NCBI RefSeq assembly: GCF_003260975.1
Contig: NZ_CP030041.1
Span: forward strand, 2,093,001-2,157,000
Origin: Echinicola strongylocentroti
GTDB lineage: Bacteria > Bacteroidota > Bacteroidia > Cytophagales > Cyclobacteriaceae
Direction: 5' to 3'
DNA length: 64,000 nucleotides
In this document: piece by piece, positions 1 through 9,177 of the stretch
Numbering within the stretch: position 1 is the first letter of the stretch
Layout of the letters: each line of letters begins with the position of its first letter
Position numbers and translations under genes: made by a program
The notes under the pieces: model-generated
Told to the model about the DNA's origin: nothing
Database searches by the model: none
What the model saw: the letters and a program-made list of their open reading frames with translations, nothing else

Positions 1-384
1 TCGGCGCTCTATGAAAACAATGGACAAAACCACGCCTATAATGCTCTTCATGAAGAGGTAAAAGAAGGTAGCAAGTTTGTGTTTATTGTCCCCGAGTACA
101 ACGGGTCGTTTCCTGGAATCCTGAAGTCTTTCATAGACGGGATGACATATCCCAACACCTTCGGAGGAAAAAAATGTGCAATGGTAGGCATTTCTTCTGG
201 AATAGGCGGTGGTGGCCTCGCATTGAGCCACCTTACCGACATATTCCACTACCTGGGCATGCATGTCTTGGCCAATAAGCCAAAACTTGCAAAAATTGAG
301 GAAAACATGTCTAATAACTTGCTCACCAACAAGTTTTACATAGACCTTTTAAAAACCCAGGCAGCAATGCTGATCAACTTTTAG
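1..384 (+). CDS. NADPH-dependent FMN reductase-like flavoprotein, 3' part
   Basis: The reading frame is open from the first base of the window, so the N-terminal part lies upstream. The visible 127 codons contain PEYNGSFPGILKSFID, the FMN phosphate and isoalloxazine binding signature of the NADPH-dependent FMN reductase / azoreductase family (flavodoxin-like fold). It is followed by a GISSGIGGGG stretch and a hydrophobic C-terminus, as usual for this roughly 175-190 residue family. The expected activity is cytosolic reduction of FMN or quinone-like electron acceptors with NAD(P)H; the substrate cannot be told. Its stop codon ends at 384 and the stop codon of convergent ftsZ starts at 385, so the two genes abut with no spacer and no terminator between them. 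Confidence 0.8.
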   Translation, partial: SALYENNGQNHAYNALHEEVKEGSKFVFIVPEYNGSFPGILKSFIDGMTYPNTFGGKKCAMVGISSGIGGGGLALSHLTDIFHYLGMHVLANKPKLAKIEENMSNNLLTNKFYIDLLKTQAAMLINF

Positions 385-2001
385 TTAATCAACATTATCA
401 TGTAAAAACCGGTTATTGCCCAGAATCTCATTATCATCATTTAAGTTGAACTTAGAGAGGTTGGATTCTGAGCTATGTTGCACATCCTGGAGTTTTACAT
501 TTTTCCTTAAATAAGCTGGCGTATCAAGCTTTTCCTTAAATTCCTCAGGAGTCTGATTGACAGCCCTTAGGTTTTTTAGTCTTTCAAAACGCTCATGTGC
601 TCTTTGCATGGCTTTTTGCTTGATTTGCTCATAATAATCATTTGCATATCCAGTGGCAGAAGGGCTATTGGTCTCCTGAGACTGGGCCTTAGGCTGCTCT
701 GGTTCATCATCGTACAGCGGTGTTACTTTCTTTTGTGGATTGGCAGGGACAAATTCAAACTCACCATCCTCATGGGCATGTTCATTTTCCGTATCCACTT
801 GAGCATCCCGATTGACAGGTTGGGCAGACTGCTGTTCTTCCTTCTGGTGGCTGTTGGCCGGAGAAGGTTGCTGAATGGTAAAGGTAAAAGTCTGACCTGC
901 AGAAGCGTCATTTTCCTCTTCTACTTTCGTAGTCTTTCCAGAATCCAGGTCGATCACCTTTTTAGTATTTTCTTCCTGTTGGGGCTTAGCTTCTTCCCCA
1001 TAGGTACCTTTGGCAATCTCTCCTGCCTGAAAACCTGTGGCAATCACTGTCACACGGATAGACTTTTTCAAATCAGGGTCGATACCTTGACCAAAAATCA
1101 CCTCTGCATCATCTCCTGCACGATCTTGGATGTATTCAGTGATTTCACTCAATTCATCCATAGAAAGCTCCTCTTCCTCACCGGACATAATGGACAGTAA
1201 GATCTTCTGGGCTCCTTTGATATCCACGTTGTTGAGCAATGGTGAAGCGATGGCTTTTTCGGCTGCCTTGATGGCACGGCCTTCCATTTCTTCTGTTGCA
1301 GAACCCATCACCGCAGCACCAGCATCTTTCATCACCGTCTTCACATCCTCAAAATCGACGTTTACATCTTGGTGAACGGTTATGATCTCAGCAATGGATT
1401 TAGCTGCTGTGGTCAAGACGTTGTCTGCTTTACCAAAAGCAGAACGGATAGGCAAATTACCATAAACCTCACGCAGTTTGTCATTCAGAATGACCAAAAC
1501 GGTATCGCAGTTGGCACGTAATTCCTCGATTCCCTTCTGTGCGGCACCTGTCTTTTTGCGGCCTTCAAAGATAAACGGCGCTGTGACAATGCCCACTGTC
1601 AGGATATCCATATCCTTGGCGATTTTTGCTAGCACCGGAGCTGCGCCAGTACCTGTACCACCGCCCATTCCGGCAGTAATAAAAACCATTTTGGTGTTGT
1701 CCGCCAAGAGCTCTCTTATTTCTTCCTTGCTCTCAAGGGCAGCATTTTTACCTTTTTCGGGATTGGCACCTGCACCGAGCCCCTCGGTCAAGGTGGCACC
1801 GATCTGCAACTTTAGCGGAACGGGGCTGCTCTTCAGCGCTTGGGCATCGGTATTGACTACCACAAACTCCACATCCTTTATTCCCTGTCCAAACATGTGG
1901 TTCACTGCATTGGAACCACCTCCTCCCACACCTATCACCTTGATGATAGATTTGTGGTTTTTAGGAATATCAAATTTGTAATCTCTCATAATATCTGACA
2001 T
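385..2001 (-). CDS. ftsZ: Cell division protein FtsZ
   Basis: Tubulin-like GTPase that polymerises into the Z-ring at midcell. The 538-residue protein has the glycine-rich start of the GTPase domain near residues 24-29, the tubulin signature GGGTGTG at 113-119 and the T7 catalytic loop NVDFED at 214-219. After the conserved core (to about 330) comes a long Gln/Glu/Asn-rich linker of about 150 residues, then a short conserved motif (PAYLRKNVKL, about 500-510) that resembles the Bacteroidota FtsZ tail. The total is longer than the roughly 380 residues of E. coli FtsZ, as is usual in this phylum. It is the last gene of the dcw operon, 71 bases after ftsA. Confidence 0.98.
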   Translation of the reverse strand: MSDIMRDYKFDIPKNHKSIIKVIGVGGGGSNAVNHMFGQGIKDVEFVVVNTDAQALKSSPVPLKLQIGATLTEGLGAGANPEKGKNAALESKEEIRELLADNTKMVFITAGMGGGTGTGAAPVLAKIAKDMDILTVGIVTAPFIFEGRKKTGAAQKGIEELRANCDTVLVILNDKLREVYGNLPIRSAFGKADNVLTTAAKSIAEIITVHQDVNVDFEDVKTVMKDAGAAVMGSATEEMEGRAIKAAEKAIASPLLNNVDIKGAQKILLSIMSGEEEELSMDELSEITEYIQDRAGDDAEVIFGQGIDPDLKKSIRVTVIATGFQAGEIAKGTYGEEAKPQQEENTKKVIDLDSGKTTKVEEENDASAGQTFTFTIQQPSPANSHQKEEQQSAQPVNRDAQVDTENEHAHEDGEFEFVPANPQKKVTPLYDDEPEQPKAQSQETNSPSATGYANDYYEQIKQKAMQRAHERFERLKNLRAVNQTPEEFKEKLDTPAYLRKNVKLQDVQHSSESNLSKFNLNDDNEILGNNRFLHDNVD

Positions 2002-2072
2002 TATTTCCTCAATTTTTGGTGAACTGTATTTCTGTTTTTTTTAGGTGACTACTGCTGGTGTATTCATCCAAA

Positions 2073-3377
2073 TCAGTAGTTTTCCTCATCTCCTAAATCG
2101 TCTGTTATAAAATCCTTTAGCCTCCTGCGAATGCTGCCAAAGATGTCTTTTCCCGGCAATTCTGCGCGCCTCTCTTGCTTACCTGTGGTAGTTTGACGCT
2201 GCCGGTATATATCCTCACGATCATCCAATGCTTTGAAACCCGCCAGCACCAGTCCTACGGTAGTCGCATACATCGGGCTCTTCACCTCTTCGATCTTGGA
2301 TTTGCCAAGATGTTCATTGGGATAGCCAATTCGTGTATCGAGTCCAGTCATATACTCAAACAACTGCCCCACACCTTGCAGCTGGGACCCACCACCGGTA
2401 AGAACGATTCCTCCGGCCATTTTTTTGTACAAGCCACTGGCGACAATCTCCGATTGGACCATTTCGATGATTTCTTCCATCCTTGCCTCGATGATATGGG
2501 CCAAGTTTTTTACCGAAATCTCCTTTGGTGGACGGTTTCGCAACCCTGGAATGGAAACTATTTCATTTGGATTGGCTTCTTCAGCTATGGCACGGCCAAA
2601 CTTCGTCTTCAGCAGTTCCGCTTGGTTTTGCATCACCATACATCCTTCTTTGATATCTGAGGTGATGATGTTTCCTCCAAATGGAATCACTGCTGTATGG
2701 CGAATAATGTTATCGTAGAAAATAGCTATATCTGTGGTACCACCACCAATATCCACTAGGCAACAGCCCGCTTCTTTATCCAAATCACTAAGAACGGACA
2801 GTGAACTTGCCAATGGCTCAAGAATCAGGTCCTTGGAAGTAAGATCTGCTCTTTTTACGCATCTGCTGATATTGTTGATAGCTGTGGTCTGGGCAGTGAT
2901 GATATGGAAATCTGCCTCCAAACGGGCGCCGGACATGCCCACTGGATCTTTGATCCCATCTTCATAATCCACTGTATAATCCTGCGGCATCACGTGAATA
3001 ATCGTATTTCCTGGAGGAACGACGATGTTCTCCATGTCATTGGAAAGACGCCGCACATCTTCGATCGTGATTTCGTCATCCTTGGTGTTTCGGATGATGA
3101 CTCCATGATGCACAGAACTACGGATATGCTGACCTGCTATCCCCACAATCACCTCTCTAATATCTACTTCGGCCATATCAGAAGCTTCTCCTACTGCCTT
3201 CTGAATAGCGTTTACAGTCTTGTCGATATTGGTAACAATGCCCCGGATCACTCCATCCGACACGGCCTTGCCCATACCGAGCACTTCCAGCTTTCCAAAT
3301 TCATTCTTGCGCCCGATGATCGCACAAATCTTCGTGGTGCCAATGTCCAGTCCTACGATTAATTTTTCAGTTTCCAT
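2073..3377 (-). CDS. ftsA: Cell division protein FtsA
   Basis: Actin-like ATPase that tethers FtsZ filaments to the inner membrane and recruits later division proteins. The 434-residue protein begins LIVGLDIGTTKICAIIG (phosphate-1 loop of the actin/Hsp70 fold). It has the SHS2/1C region near 85-160, the phosphate-2 motif CCLVDIGGGTTDIAIF near 205-220 and the adenosine motif GIVLTGGGSQLQGV near 325-338. The C-terminal end is rich in Arg/Lys (SIRRRLKDFITDDL) and could form the amphipathic membrane-targeting helix. It lies 11 bases after ftsQ and upstream of ftsZ, the canonical order. Confidence 0.97.
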   Translation of the reverse strand: METEKLIVGLDIGTTKICAIIGRKNEFGKLEVLGMGKAVSDGVIRGIVTNIDKTVNAIQKAVGEASDMAEVDIREVIVGIAGQHIRSSVHHGVIIRNTKDDEITIEDVRRLSNDMENIVVPPGNTIIHVMPQDYTVDYEDGIKDPVGMSGARLEADFHIITAQTTAINNISRCVKRADLTSKDLILEPLASSLSVLSDLDKEAGCCLVDIGGGTTDIAIFYDNIIRHTAVIPFGGNIITSDIKEGCMVMQNQAELLKTKFGRAIAEEANPNEIVSIPGLRNRPPKEISVKNLAHIIEARMEEIIEMVQSEIVASGLYKKMAGGIVLTGGGSQLQGVGQLFEYMTGLDTRIGYPNEHLGKSKIEEVKSPMYATTVGLVLAGFKALDDREDIYRQRQTTTGKQERRAELPGKDIFGSIRRRLKDFITDDLGDEENY

Positions 3378-3388
3378 AGCTATATCAA

Positions 3389-4153
3389 TTATTCACAAAT
3401 GATTTGATCCTTAAATTCCACATTTACCCGCGAATAGGCATCCCAGCCTTTCTTGGGAATAATCTCTTCATAAAACATGTTTATCCGTTCAAACTTATCA
3501 GCAATGTCCACAGGCTTTCCAAACTCAATACGTTGTCTTCCCACTTGCTGGTACAGGCTGATATCCCCATTTCTAGCTACTTCAATGGAGGCGATCTGTG
3601 CACTCCAAAATTCACTCCTATCTATAAAGTAGATCAGGTCCAATAACGCCTGATGCTCCTTGCTCAAATCTTTTGCGGCCAACAGGTCATCCACCCCATC
3701 TCCCTCTAGTATCAAAACCCGAGAGGTATAGTGTGAAGAGGTCGGCAAAATCAAACCCTCCGCCGATATGTACCCATCCGCTGCCAGTGGCCGGGTAATA
3801 CGCGCCATCGGCCGGTACTGGTCTATCGTTACCAGCACCTCACCTTTCAGGTTATTATAAACCTCCGCATTTTTGACAAAGGGATGCCTTTCGACTCTTT
3901 CTTCAAGCTTGCTCAACTGGATATCCTCCAGCTTCGCCCCCTCCGTAAGGTGGGGAAATGTTTTAAGGAGCATAGAAGTGATTTCATCCTCTTCCACAAA
4001 ATACACATCACTGATCCCGTGGACTTTTACAGAAAGCCCATGGTAACTCCGCTCTGCTCCCTTCTTCTCCACAAAGCCAATAAACCCGACCAGCACTAAC
4101 AAAAGTGCGGTAAACACGGCCGATTGCTTTATTTTCACTTGCTTCAGTCCCAT
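3389..4153 (-). CDS. ftsQ: Cell division protein FtsQ/DivIB
   Basis: Bitopic membrane protein linking early and late divisome proteins. The 254-residue sequence has a short cytoplasmic N-terminus, one transmembrane segment at about 11-28 and a periplasmic POTRA-like region. The FtsQ-type beta domain follows (VKNAEVYNNLKGEVLVTI, then RPMARI and a GLILP turn). Sequence conservation in this family is low, so the call rests on topology, these motifs and the position between murC and ftsA. Its start overlaps the end of murC by 10 bases, which suggests translational coupling. Confidence 0.9.
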   Translation of the reverse strand: MGLKQVKIKQSAVFTALLLVLVGFIGFVEKKGAERSYHGLSVKVHGISDVYFVEEDEITSMLLKTFPHLTEGAKLEDIQLSKLEERVERHPFVKNAEVYNNLKGEVLVTIDQYRPMARITRPLAADGYISAEGLILPTSSHYTSRVLILEGDGVDDLLAAKDLSKEHQALLDLIYFIDRSEFWSAQIASIEVARNGDISLYQQVGRQRIEFGKPVDIADKFERINMFYEEIIPKKGWDAYSRVNVEFKDQIICE

Positions 4154-5541
4154 TGCTCCATCAGGTTATTGATTGGCTCCACTAATCTGTCAATATCTCC
4201 CGCCCCAAGTGTCACCAACACTTCGGGACGTTGCTTGTCCAAAAACTCCAGCAAACCTTCTTTCGAATGCAGGGATTTTTCCTTTGCACTGATCTTTTCC
4301 ATAAGCATTTGGGCACTTACACCTGCTATGGGCTTCTCCCTCGCAGGATAGATATCCAGCAAGACCACCTCATCAGCCAAGCTCAATGCCTCGCTAAAGC
4401 CATCTGCAAAATCACGGGTTCTTGTGTACAAATGGGGCTGGAAAACTGCCGTGAGCTTTTTATCAGGATACATCGCCTTGACAGAGCCCAAAAACGCCTT
4501 GATCTCCTCAGGGTGATGGGCATAATCATCGATGAAAACCCCCTTTGCGTCCTGTCTTTTTATTTCAAAACGACGTTTGACTCCTTTAAATGTCACCAAC
4601 CCTTTTCGGATCGCTTCTTCACTCACTCCAAAATGCAGCGCAATGGAAATTGACGCCAAGGCATTTTCCACATTATGAAAGCCAGGAACCTTTAAAACCA
4701 AGCCTTTGATCACCTTCTCTTCACTGATATAATCAAAGTCAAAAGAAGCTACTCCAGCCTTGATATTTTCAGCCCTTACAGCTCCCTCTCCCAATCCATA
4801 TTGACGCAAAGTCAAACTGCCAAAATCATTCCTATCTAACTTTTCCAGGGCATTTTTTTGAATAAATAATAGCCCATCATCTGGCAGTAAATTGATGTAT
4901 TTTTCAAAGTTTCTTGTAAGCTCCTGAGCATCACCATAAATATCCAAATGATCTGCATCCACACTGGTCACCACGGCCACATTGGGGTGCAACCTCAAAA
5001 AAGACCGGTCAAATTCATCCGCCTCGACCACGACTATCGGCTGCTCCTCATTTTCCTCATCATGTAGAATGAGGTTACTTTCATAATTCTGCGTGAGCCC
5101 GCCCAAGAAAGCGGCGATATTTTTGCCTGCGGACTTTAACATGTGCGCCACCATACTAGAGGTGGTCGTTTTACCATGTGTTCCAGCCACGCCGACGGTG
5201 TACATCGTAGAGGTGATCATGCCAAGTACTTCCGAACGTTTCTTCAGGTCAAAGCCCCCTTCAACAAAGAAGTTGAGCTGCACACTATCTTTTGGAATGG
5301 CCGGAGTCCAGACGATCAACACATGCGCAGCATCCGATTTGATAGCATCAGGAATCGTCTCCAAATTATCCTCATACGTAATTCGCATCCCTTCTTCTTC
5401 CAGCTTTCTGGTCAAAGGGGACGGTGTCCGGTCATACCCACTCACGGGGATACCGATATGGTTAAACCACCGGGCAATGGCACTCATGCCAATCCCGCCG
5501 ATTCCCAGAAAATAAACGCTATGTAACTTATCCCAATTCAT
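4144..5541 (-). CDS. murC: UDP-N-acetylmuramate--L-alanine ligase MurC
   Basis: Cytosolic ATP-dependent ligase that adds L-alanine to UDP-MurNAc, the first amino-acid step of peptidoglycan precursor synthesis. At 465 residues it has the usual Mur ligase length. The N-terminal Rossmann motif GIGGIGMS is at 13-20, the ATP loop GTHGKTT at 120-126, the central EADEFDRSFLRLHP motif of MurC near 190, and the C-terminal domain contains DDYAHHPEEI and FQPHLYTRTRD. It overlaps murG by 4 bases (ATGA) and ftsQ by 10. Confidence 0.98.
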   Translation of the reverse strand: MNWDKLHSVYFLGIGGIGMSAIARWFNHIGIPVSGYDRTPSPLTRKLEEEGMRITYEDNLETIPDAIKSDAAHVLIVWTPAIPKDSVQLNFFVEGGFDLKKRSEVLGMITSTMYTVGVAGTHGKTTTSSMVAHMLKSAGKNIAAFLGGLTQNYESNLILHDEENEEQPIVVVEADEFDRSFLRLHPNVAVVTSVDADHLDIYGDAQELTRNFEKYINLLPDDGLLFIQKNALEKLDRNDFGSLTLRQYGLGEGAVRAENIKAGVASFDFDYISEEKVIKGLVLKVPGFHNVENALASISIALHFGVSEEAIRKGLVTFKGVKRRFEIKRQDAKGVFIDDYAHHPEEIKAFLGSVKAMYPDKKLTAVFQPHLYTRTRDFADGFSEALSLADEVVLLDIYPAREKPIAGVSAQMLMEKISAKEKSLHSKEGLLEFLDKQRPEVLVTLGAGDIDRLVEPINNLMEQWD

Positions 5542-6650
5542 TTGATCAAAGCTTCCAGTTTCTTTACAATTTCAAGGGCAGCATCAGGCTTACCCATTTT
5601 CTTAATATTCTTACCCAGACGGTCTCTTAGTTCTGTATCGGCCATTAATTGATCTATGCTGTCCACCAAGTGCTCCACCGCATCTTCATCCTTTAACAGC
5701 ACTGCGGCATCATTATTTACACAGGCCAGGGCATTTTTGGTCTGATGATCTTCCGCTACATTCGGTGAGGGGATAAAGATCACTGGCTTCGCCACCAAGC
5801 TAAGCTCCGACACGGACAAGGCTCCAGCACGGGAAATCACCACATCTGCTGCTGCATAGGCCAGGTCCATTTCACGGATAAACTCCCGTGCCTGAACATA
5901 CGCCAGCCCCGCCTCCTCTAGCTTGACGGTCATCTCTTCAAAATAAAATCTCCCCGTCTGCCAAAGAACTTGGTACCCTTGCTTCTCAAAGTGCTTCATG
6001 GAAGCCACCACGGCATTATTGATGGTCCTGGCACCAAGGCTTCCCCCCAACACCAAGATCACTTGCCGATCAGCATCCAACCCAAAATGGTCTATTGCTT
6101 GCTCCTTCTTATCATCAAGGTGAAGAATGTCCTTCCTTACAGGGTTTCCCGTAAAGTGGATTTTATCCACGGGGAAAAACTTATCCATCCCCTCATAGGC
6201 AACACAAAATGCATCAGCCTTCTTTGCCAACAATTTATTGGTCAATCCCGCAAAAGAGTTTTGTTCCTGAATCAACGTAGGAACCCCTCTCTTCTGCGCC
6301 ACATACAGCAACGGCCCACTTGCAAAACCACCTACTCCCACTACCGCATGAGGCTTAAAGCGCTTGATCAGCTTCTTGGCCTTGTTAACACTGTCCCAGA
6401 GCTTAAAAGGGAAACTCAGGTTTTGCCATGTAAACCTTCTCTGTAGCCCAGCTACTGGCAGTCCCTCAATGGCATAACCAGCCTCTGGTACTTTCTGCAT
6501 CTCCATCTTCCCCTCTGCACCCACGAAGAGGATCTCGCTCTCAGGATACCTTTCTGCCCAAGCATTGGCAATGGCAATGGCAGGGTATATGTGCCCTCCA
6601 GTACCTCCTCCACTGATCATGATGCGATATGTTTCCTTTTCTTTGGTCAA
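5538..6650 (-). CDS. murG: UDP-GlcNAc--lipid I GlcNAc transferase MurG
   Basis: Peripheral inner-membrane glycosyltransferase (GT28) that converts lipid I to lipid II. The 370-residue protein carries the first G-loop GGGTGGHIYPA from residue 14, the second glycine loop VGGFASGP near 105 and the third, LGGSLGAR, near 201. The donor-site motif ISRAGALSVSELSLVAKPVIFIP is close to 270-290. It lies 8 bases after ftsW and overlaps murC by 4. Confidence 0.98.
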   Translation of the reverse strand: MTKEKETYRIMISGGGTGGHIYPAIAIANAWAERYPESEILFVGAEGKMEMQKVPEAGYAIEGLPVAGLQRRFTWQNLSFPFKLWDSVNKAKKLIKRFKPHAVVGVGGFASGPLLYVAQKRGVPTLIQEQNSFAGLTNKLLAKKADAFCVAYEGMDKFFPVDKIHFTGNPVRKDILHLDDKKEQAIDHFGLDADRQVILVLGGSLGARTINNAVVASMKHFEKQGYQVLWQTGRFYFEEMTVKLEEAGLAYVQAREFIREMDLAYAAADVVISRAGALSVSELSLVAKPVIFIPSPNVAEDHQTKNALACVNNDAAVLLKDEDAVEHLVDSIDQLMADTELRDRLGKNIKKMGKPDAALEIVKKLEALIK

Positions 6651-6658
6651 TCTTTTAT

Positions 6659-7828
6659 TTATTGCGCCATCTGCATGGCATTTTTATTTCCTATATTCAT
6701 TTCACCTGCAAAACCATCTTCATGGTCTCCACGGCTTACACTAAGGATGATCCCAAGTGAAACTCCCGTAAACAGCAATGAGGTTCCCCCCATACTGAGC
6801 AGTGGAAGCGGCTGACCGGTAATCGGCCCCAAGCCCACAGCCACGGCCATATTCACCATCGCTTGGATCACCAAGGCAAAACTGAGCCCCGCCGAAAGCA
6901 GGCCTCCAAATGGCCGGTTGGAAATCGCCACCACACGCATACCGCGATAGAGCAATGCCAAGTACAGGAACAGCACCACGCCTCCACCCACCATGCCATA
7001 TTCTTCGATGATGATGGCATAGATAAAATCAGAGTACGGATGCGGCAGGGAATTTCGCTGCTCACTATTGCCCGGCCCTTTACCTGCTACCCCACCTGTA
7101 GCTATGGCCATGTACGATTGCTGTGCTTGATAGGGAATTTCCTCATCGGACATAAAATTCTCAATCCTTGAGAAGAACGTCCCCCCCCTTTGTCCAAGGA
7201 AAATGGCTGAAGTAAGGGCGAGAAACCCGATGAGACAGACCGCAATCAAAAACTTCACAGGTACCCTGCCAATAAACATTAACAGCAAACAAGTGCACAG
7301 CAACATCACCGCAGTGGACATATTGGCCAGACCAATTAACAAACAGATCATTCCTATCCAAATCATTACAGGAATAAAGGTCCTCTTGAAATCCTGAATG
7401 TTTTTCTGCCGCTTGCCGAGCATACCTGCTACCGCAGCGATCAAAGCCAGCTTGGCCAGATCGGACGGCTGGAACGCCTGGTTAATGATCGGAATCGTCA
7501 ACCACCTGTTGGCATCATTTACATTGGACCCAAATAAATAGGTAAACGCCAACAAAGGCACCGACACCCAAAGGGCCATAAGACTCAATTTGGAATAATA
7601 CTTATAGGGCAAACGGTGTGCTCCCCACATGACCACCAAACTCAACAAGATCAGGGAAGAGTGCTTGATCAAATACGCCTCGGTATTTCCTCCCATCCTG
7701 CGGTAAGCCAATGATCCTGTTGCCGAATAGACCACCAGGATACTGATGATAGACAGCACCAGTACAATCCCCCATATAATGGGATCGCCCTTAAGGTTCT
7801 TATCGATCCATGCTTTGACTGCTGTCAT
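6659..7828 (-). CDS. ftsW: FtsW, SEDS-family septal peptidoglycan glycosyltransferase
   Basis: Polytopic SEDS protein that polymerises lipid II at the septum together with its partner PBP FtsI. The 389-residue sequence has about ten hydrophobic segments. A long extracellular loop near 225-270 contains IPYQAQQSYMAIATGGVAGKGPGNSEQR, and the conserved SEDS signature GPITGQPLPLLSMGGTS lies near 335-350. Its gene overlaps murD by 4 bases and sits in the usual murD-ftsW-murG order. RodA is the alternative SEDS member, but the dcw context favours FtsW. Confidence 0.95.
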   Translation of the reverse strand: MTAVKAWIDKNLKGDPIIWGIVLVLSIISILVVYSATGSLAYRRMGGNTEAYLIKHSSLILLSLVVMWGAHRLPYKYYSKLSLMALWVSVPLLAFTYLFGSNVNDANRWLTIPIINQAFQPSDLAKLALIAAVAGMLGKRQKNIQDFKRTFIPVMIWIGMICLLIGLANMSTAVMLLCTCLLLMFIGRVPVKFLIAVCLIGFLALTSAIFLGQRGGTFFSRIENFMSDEEIPYQAQQSYMAIATGGVAGKGPGNSEQRNSLPHPYSDFIYAIIIEEYGMVGGGVVLFLYLALLYRGMRVVAISNRPFGGLLSAGLSFALVIQAMVNMAVAVGLGPITGQPLPLLSMGGTSLLFTGVSLGIILSVSRGDHEDGFAGEMNIGNKNAMQMAQ

Positions 7829-9174
7829 ATTGCTTTTAACTTCAATTTTTTTACTGCTTCCTTAAACTGATCACCGCGGTCTTCATAATTTTTGAACAAA
7901 TCAAAACTCGCACAGGCAGGTGACAAAAGCACCACGTCTCCGCTCGTCCCTCTTTCCAGACCCCACTCTACCGCTGAGCTGATATCCTGTGTTTCCAATA
8001 TCACCGGAACCACTCCTTCAAAAGCCGCCTTCAGCTTATTATTCTCTTTGCCCAAGCAGATCAAAACCTTGACATGATCTTTCACCACTGGCATCAATGT
8101 TTCATAATCATTGCCCTTATCTACCCCTCCTGCTATCCAGATCAGCGGCTCCTTGTAGGTGGACAGCGCATATACCGTCGCATCCACATTGGTGCCTTTG
8201 CTGTCATTGATAAAGGTCACCCCTTCTAGCTCCTCCACCTTTTCCATACGGTGAGGGGCATTTTTAAAATCCGCCAAGCCGATCTTTAATGTCTCTTCCG
8301 GCACCCCCGCCAACAATGCAGCGGTAGAAGCACACATGACATTCAGCATATTATGGTTTCCCTTCAGGGCCATTTCGTTTTCTGGAATCGAAATCATCTG
8401 ATTTCTGAAATTGAGCTTTACCTCAGCGCCGTTATACAAGCCGCCACCTTTTTCGATCGTCTCCAAGGATACTTCATGGACATTGGGACGGATATTCATG
8501 CTGCTCATTCCTCGCCAGATATGCTGGTCCTCTCGGTAATAAATAAAATCGTCCTCCTCTCCCATTTGCTTCAGCAAGCCTAATTTGGATTGGATGTAAT
8601 TTTCCATTTCATAGTCATACCGATCCAAATGATCCGGTGTGATATTGGTCAGCACGGCGATTTTTGGTCGCAAGCTTCTAAACCCATCAATCTGAAAGCT
8701 GCTCACTTCCAGCACCCACCAGTCATGATCACCTTGTACCAGTTGGCTGGCCCAGCTTTGTCCTACATTACCGCCTAAACCTACATCCAAGCCTCCTCGC
8801 TTCATCAAGTGATAGGTCAGCATGGCGGTTGTGGTCTTTCCATTCGTCCCTGTAATGGCGATTACCTTACCACGGGAAAAACCAAAAGCAAACTCCAATT
8901 CGTCAATGACGGGAATTCCCTGCTCCACTGCTGCAGCCACCACAGAATGAGAATAGGGAATTCCGGGGCTTTTGATCAGCTCGGGATACCCCAACAGTTT
9001 TTCCACATCATGGCTACCTTCCTCATAATCGACCCCCGCTTCCTCTAGGAGGAGTTTTCTATTATCTGTTATAGTGCCTCCATCCGAGACAAAAACCTCA
9101 TAGCCGTTCTCCTTGGCCAGCAAGGCTGCGCCAATCCCACTTTCTCCCGCTCCTAAAATGGCTATTCTCTTCAT
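7825..9174 (-). CDS. murD: UDP-N-acetylmuramoyl-L-alanine--D-glutamate ligase MurD
   Basis: Cytosolic ATP-dependent ligase that adds D-glutamate to UDP-MurNAc-L-Ala. The 449-residue protein shows the N-terminal dinucleotide-like motif LGAGESGIGAA at 7-17, the ATP loop GTNGKTT at 109-115, the NITPDHLDRYD motif of the central domain and the NDSKGTNVDAT motif near 320. It lies 3 bases after mraY and overlaps ftsW by 4 bases. Confidence 0.98.
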   Translation of the reverse strand: MKRIAILGAGESGIGAALLAKENGYEVFVSDGGTITDNRKLLLEEAGVDYEEGSHDVEKLLGYPELIKSPGIPYSHSVVAAAVEQGIPVIDELEFAFGFSRGKVIAITGTNGKTTTAMLTYHLMKRGGLDVGLGGNVGQSWASQLVQGDHDWWVLEVSSFQIDGFRSLRPKIAVLTNITPDHLDRYDYEMENYIQSKLGLLKQMGEEDDFIYYREDQHIWRGMSSMNIRPNVHEVSLETIEKGGGLYNGAEVKLNFRNQMISIPENEMALKGNHNMLNVMCASTAALLAGVPEETLKIGLADFKNAPHRMEKVEELEGVTFINDSKGTNVDATVYALSTYKEPLIWIAGGVDKGNDYETLMPVVKDHVKVLICLGKENNKLKAAFEGVVPVILETQDISSAVEWGLERGTSGDVVLLSPACASFDLFKNYEDRGDQFKEAVKKLKLKAI

Positions 9175-9177
9175 GAC

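Noticed and set aside
595..1200. Long plus-strand open frame opposite ftsZ
   Set aside because: It lies fully antisense to a strongly conserved gene, its product is low-complexity and unrecognisable, and it has no promoter.
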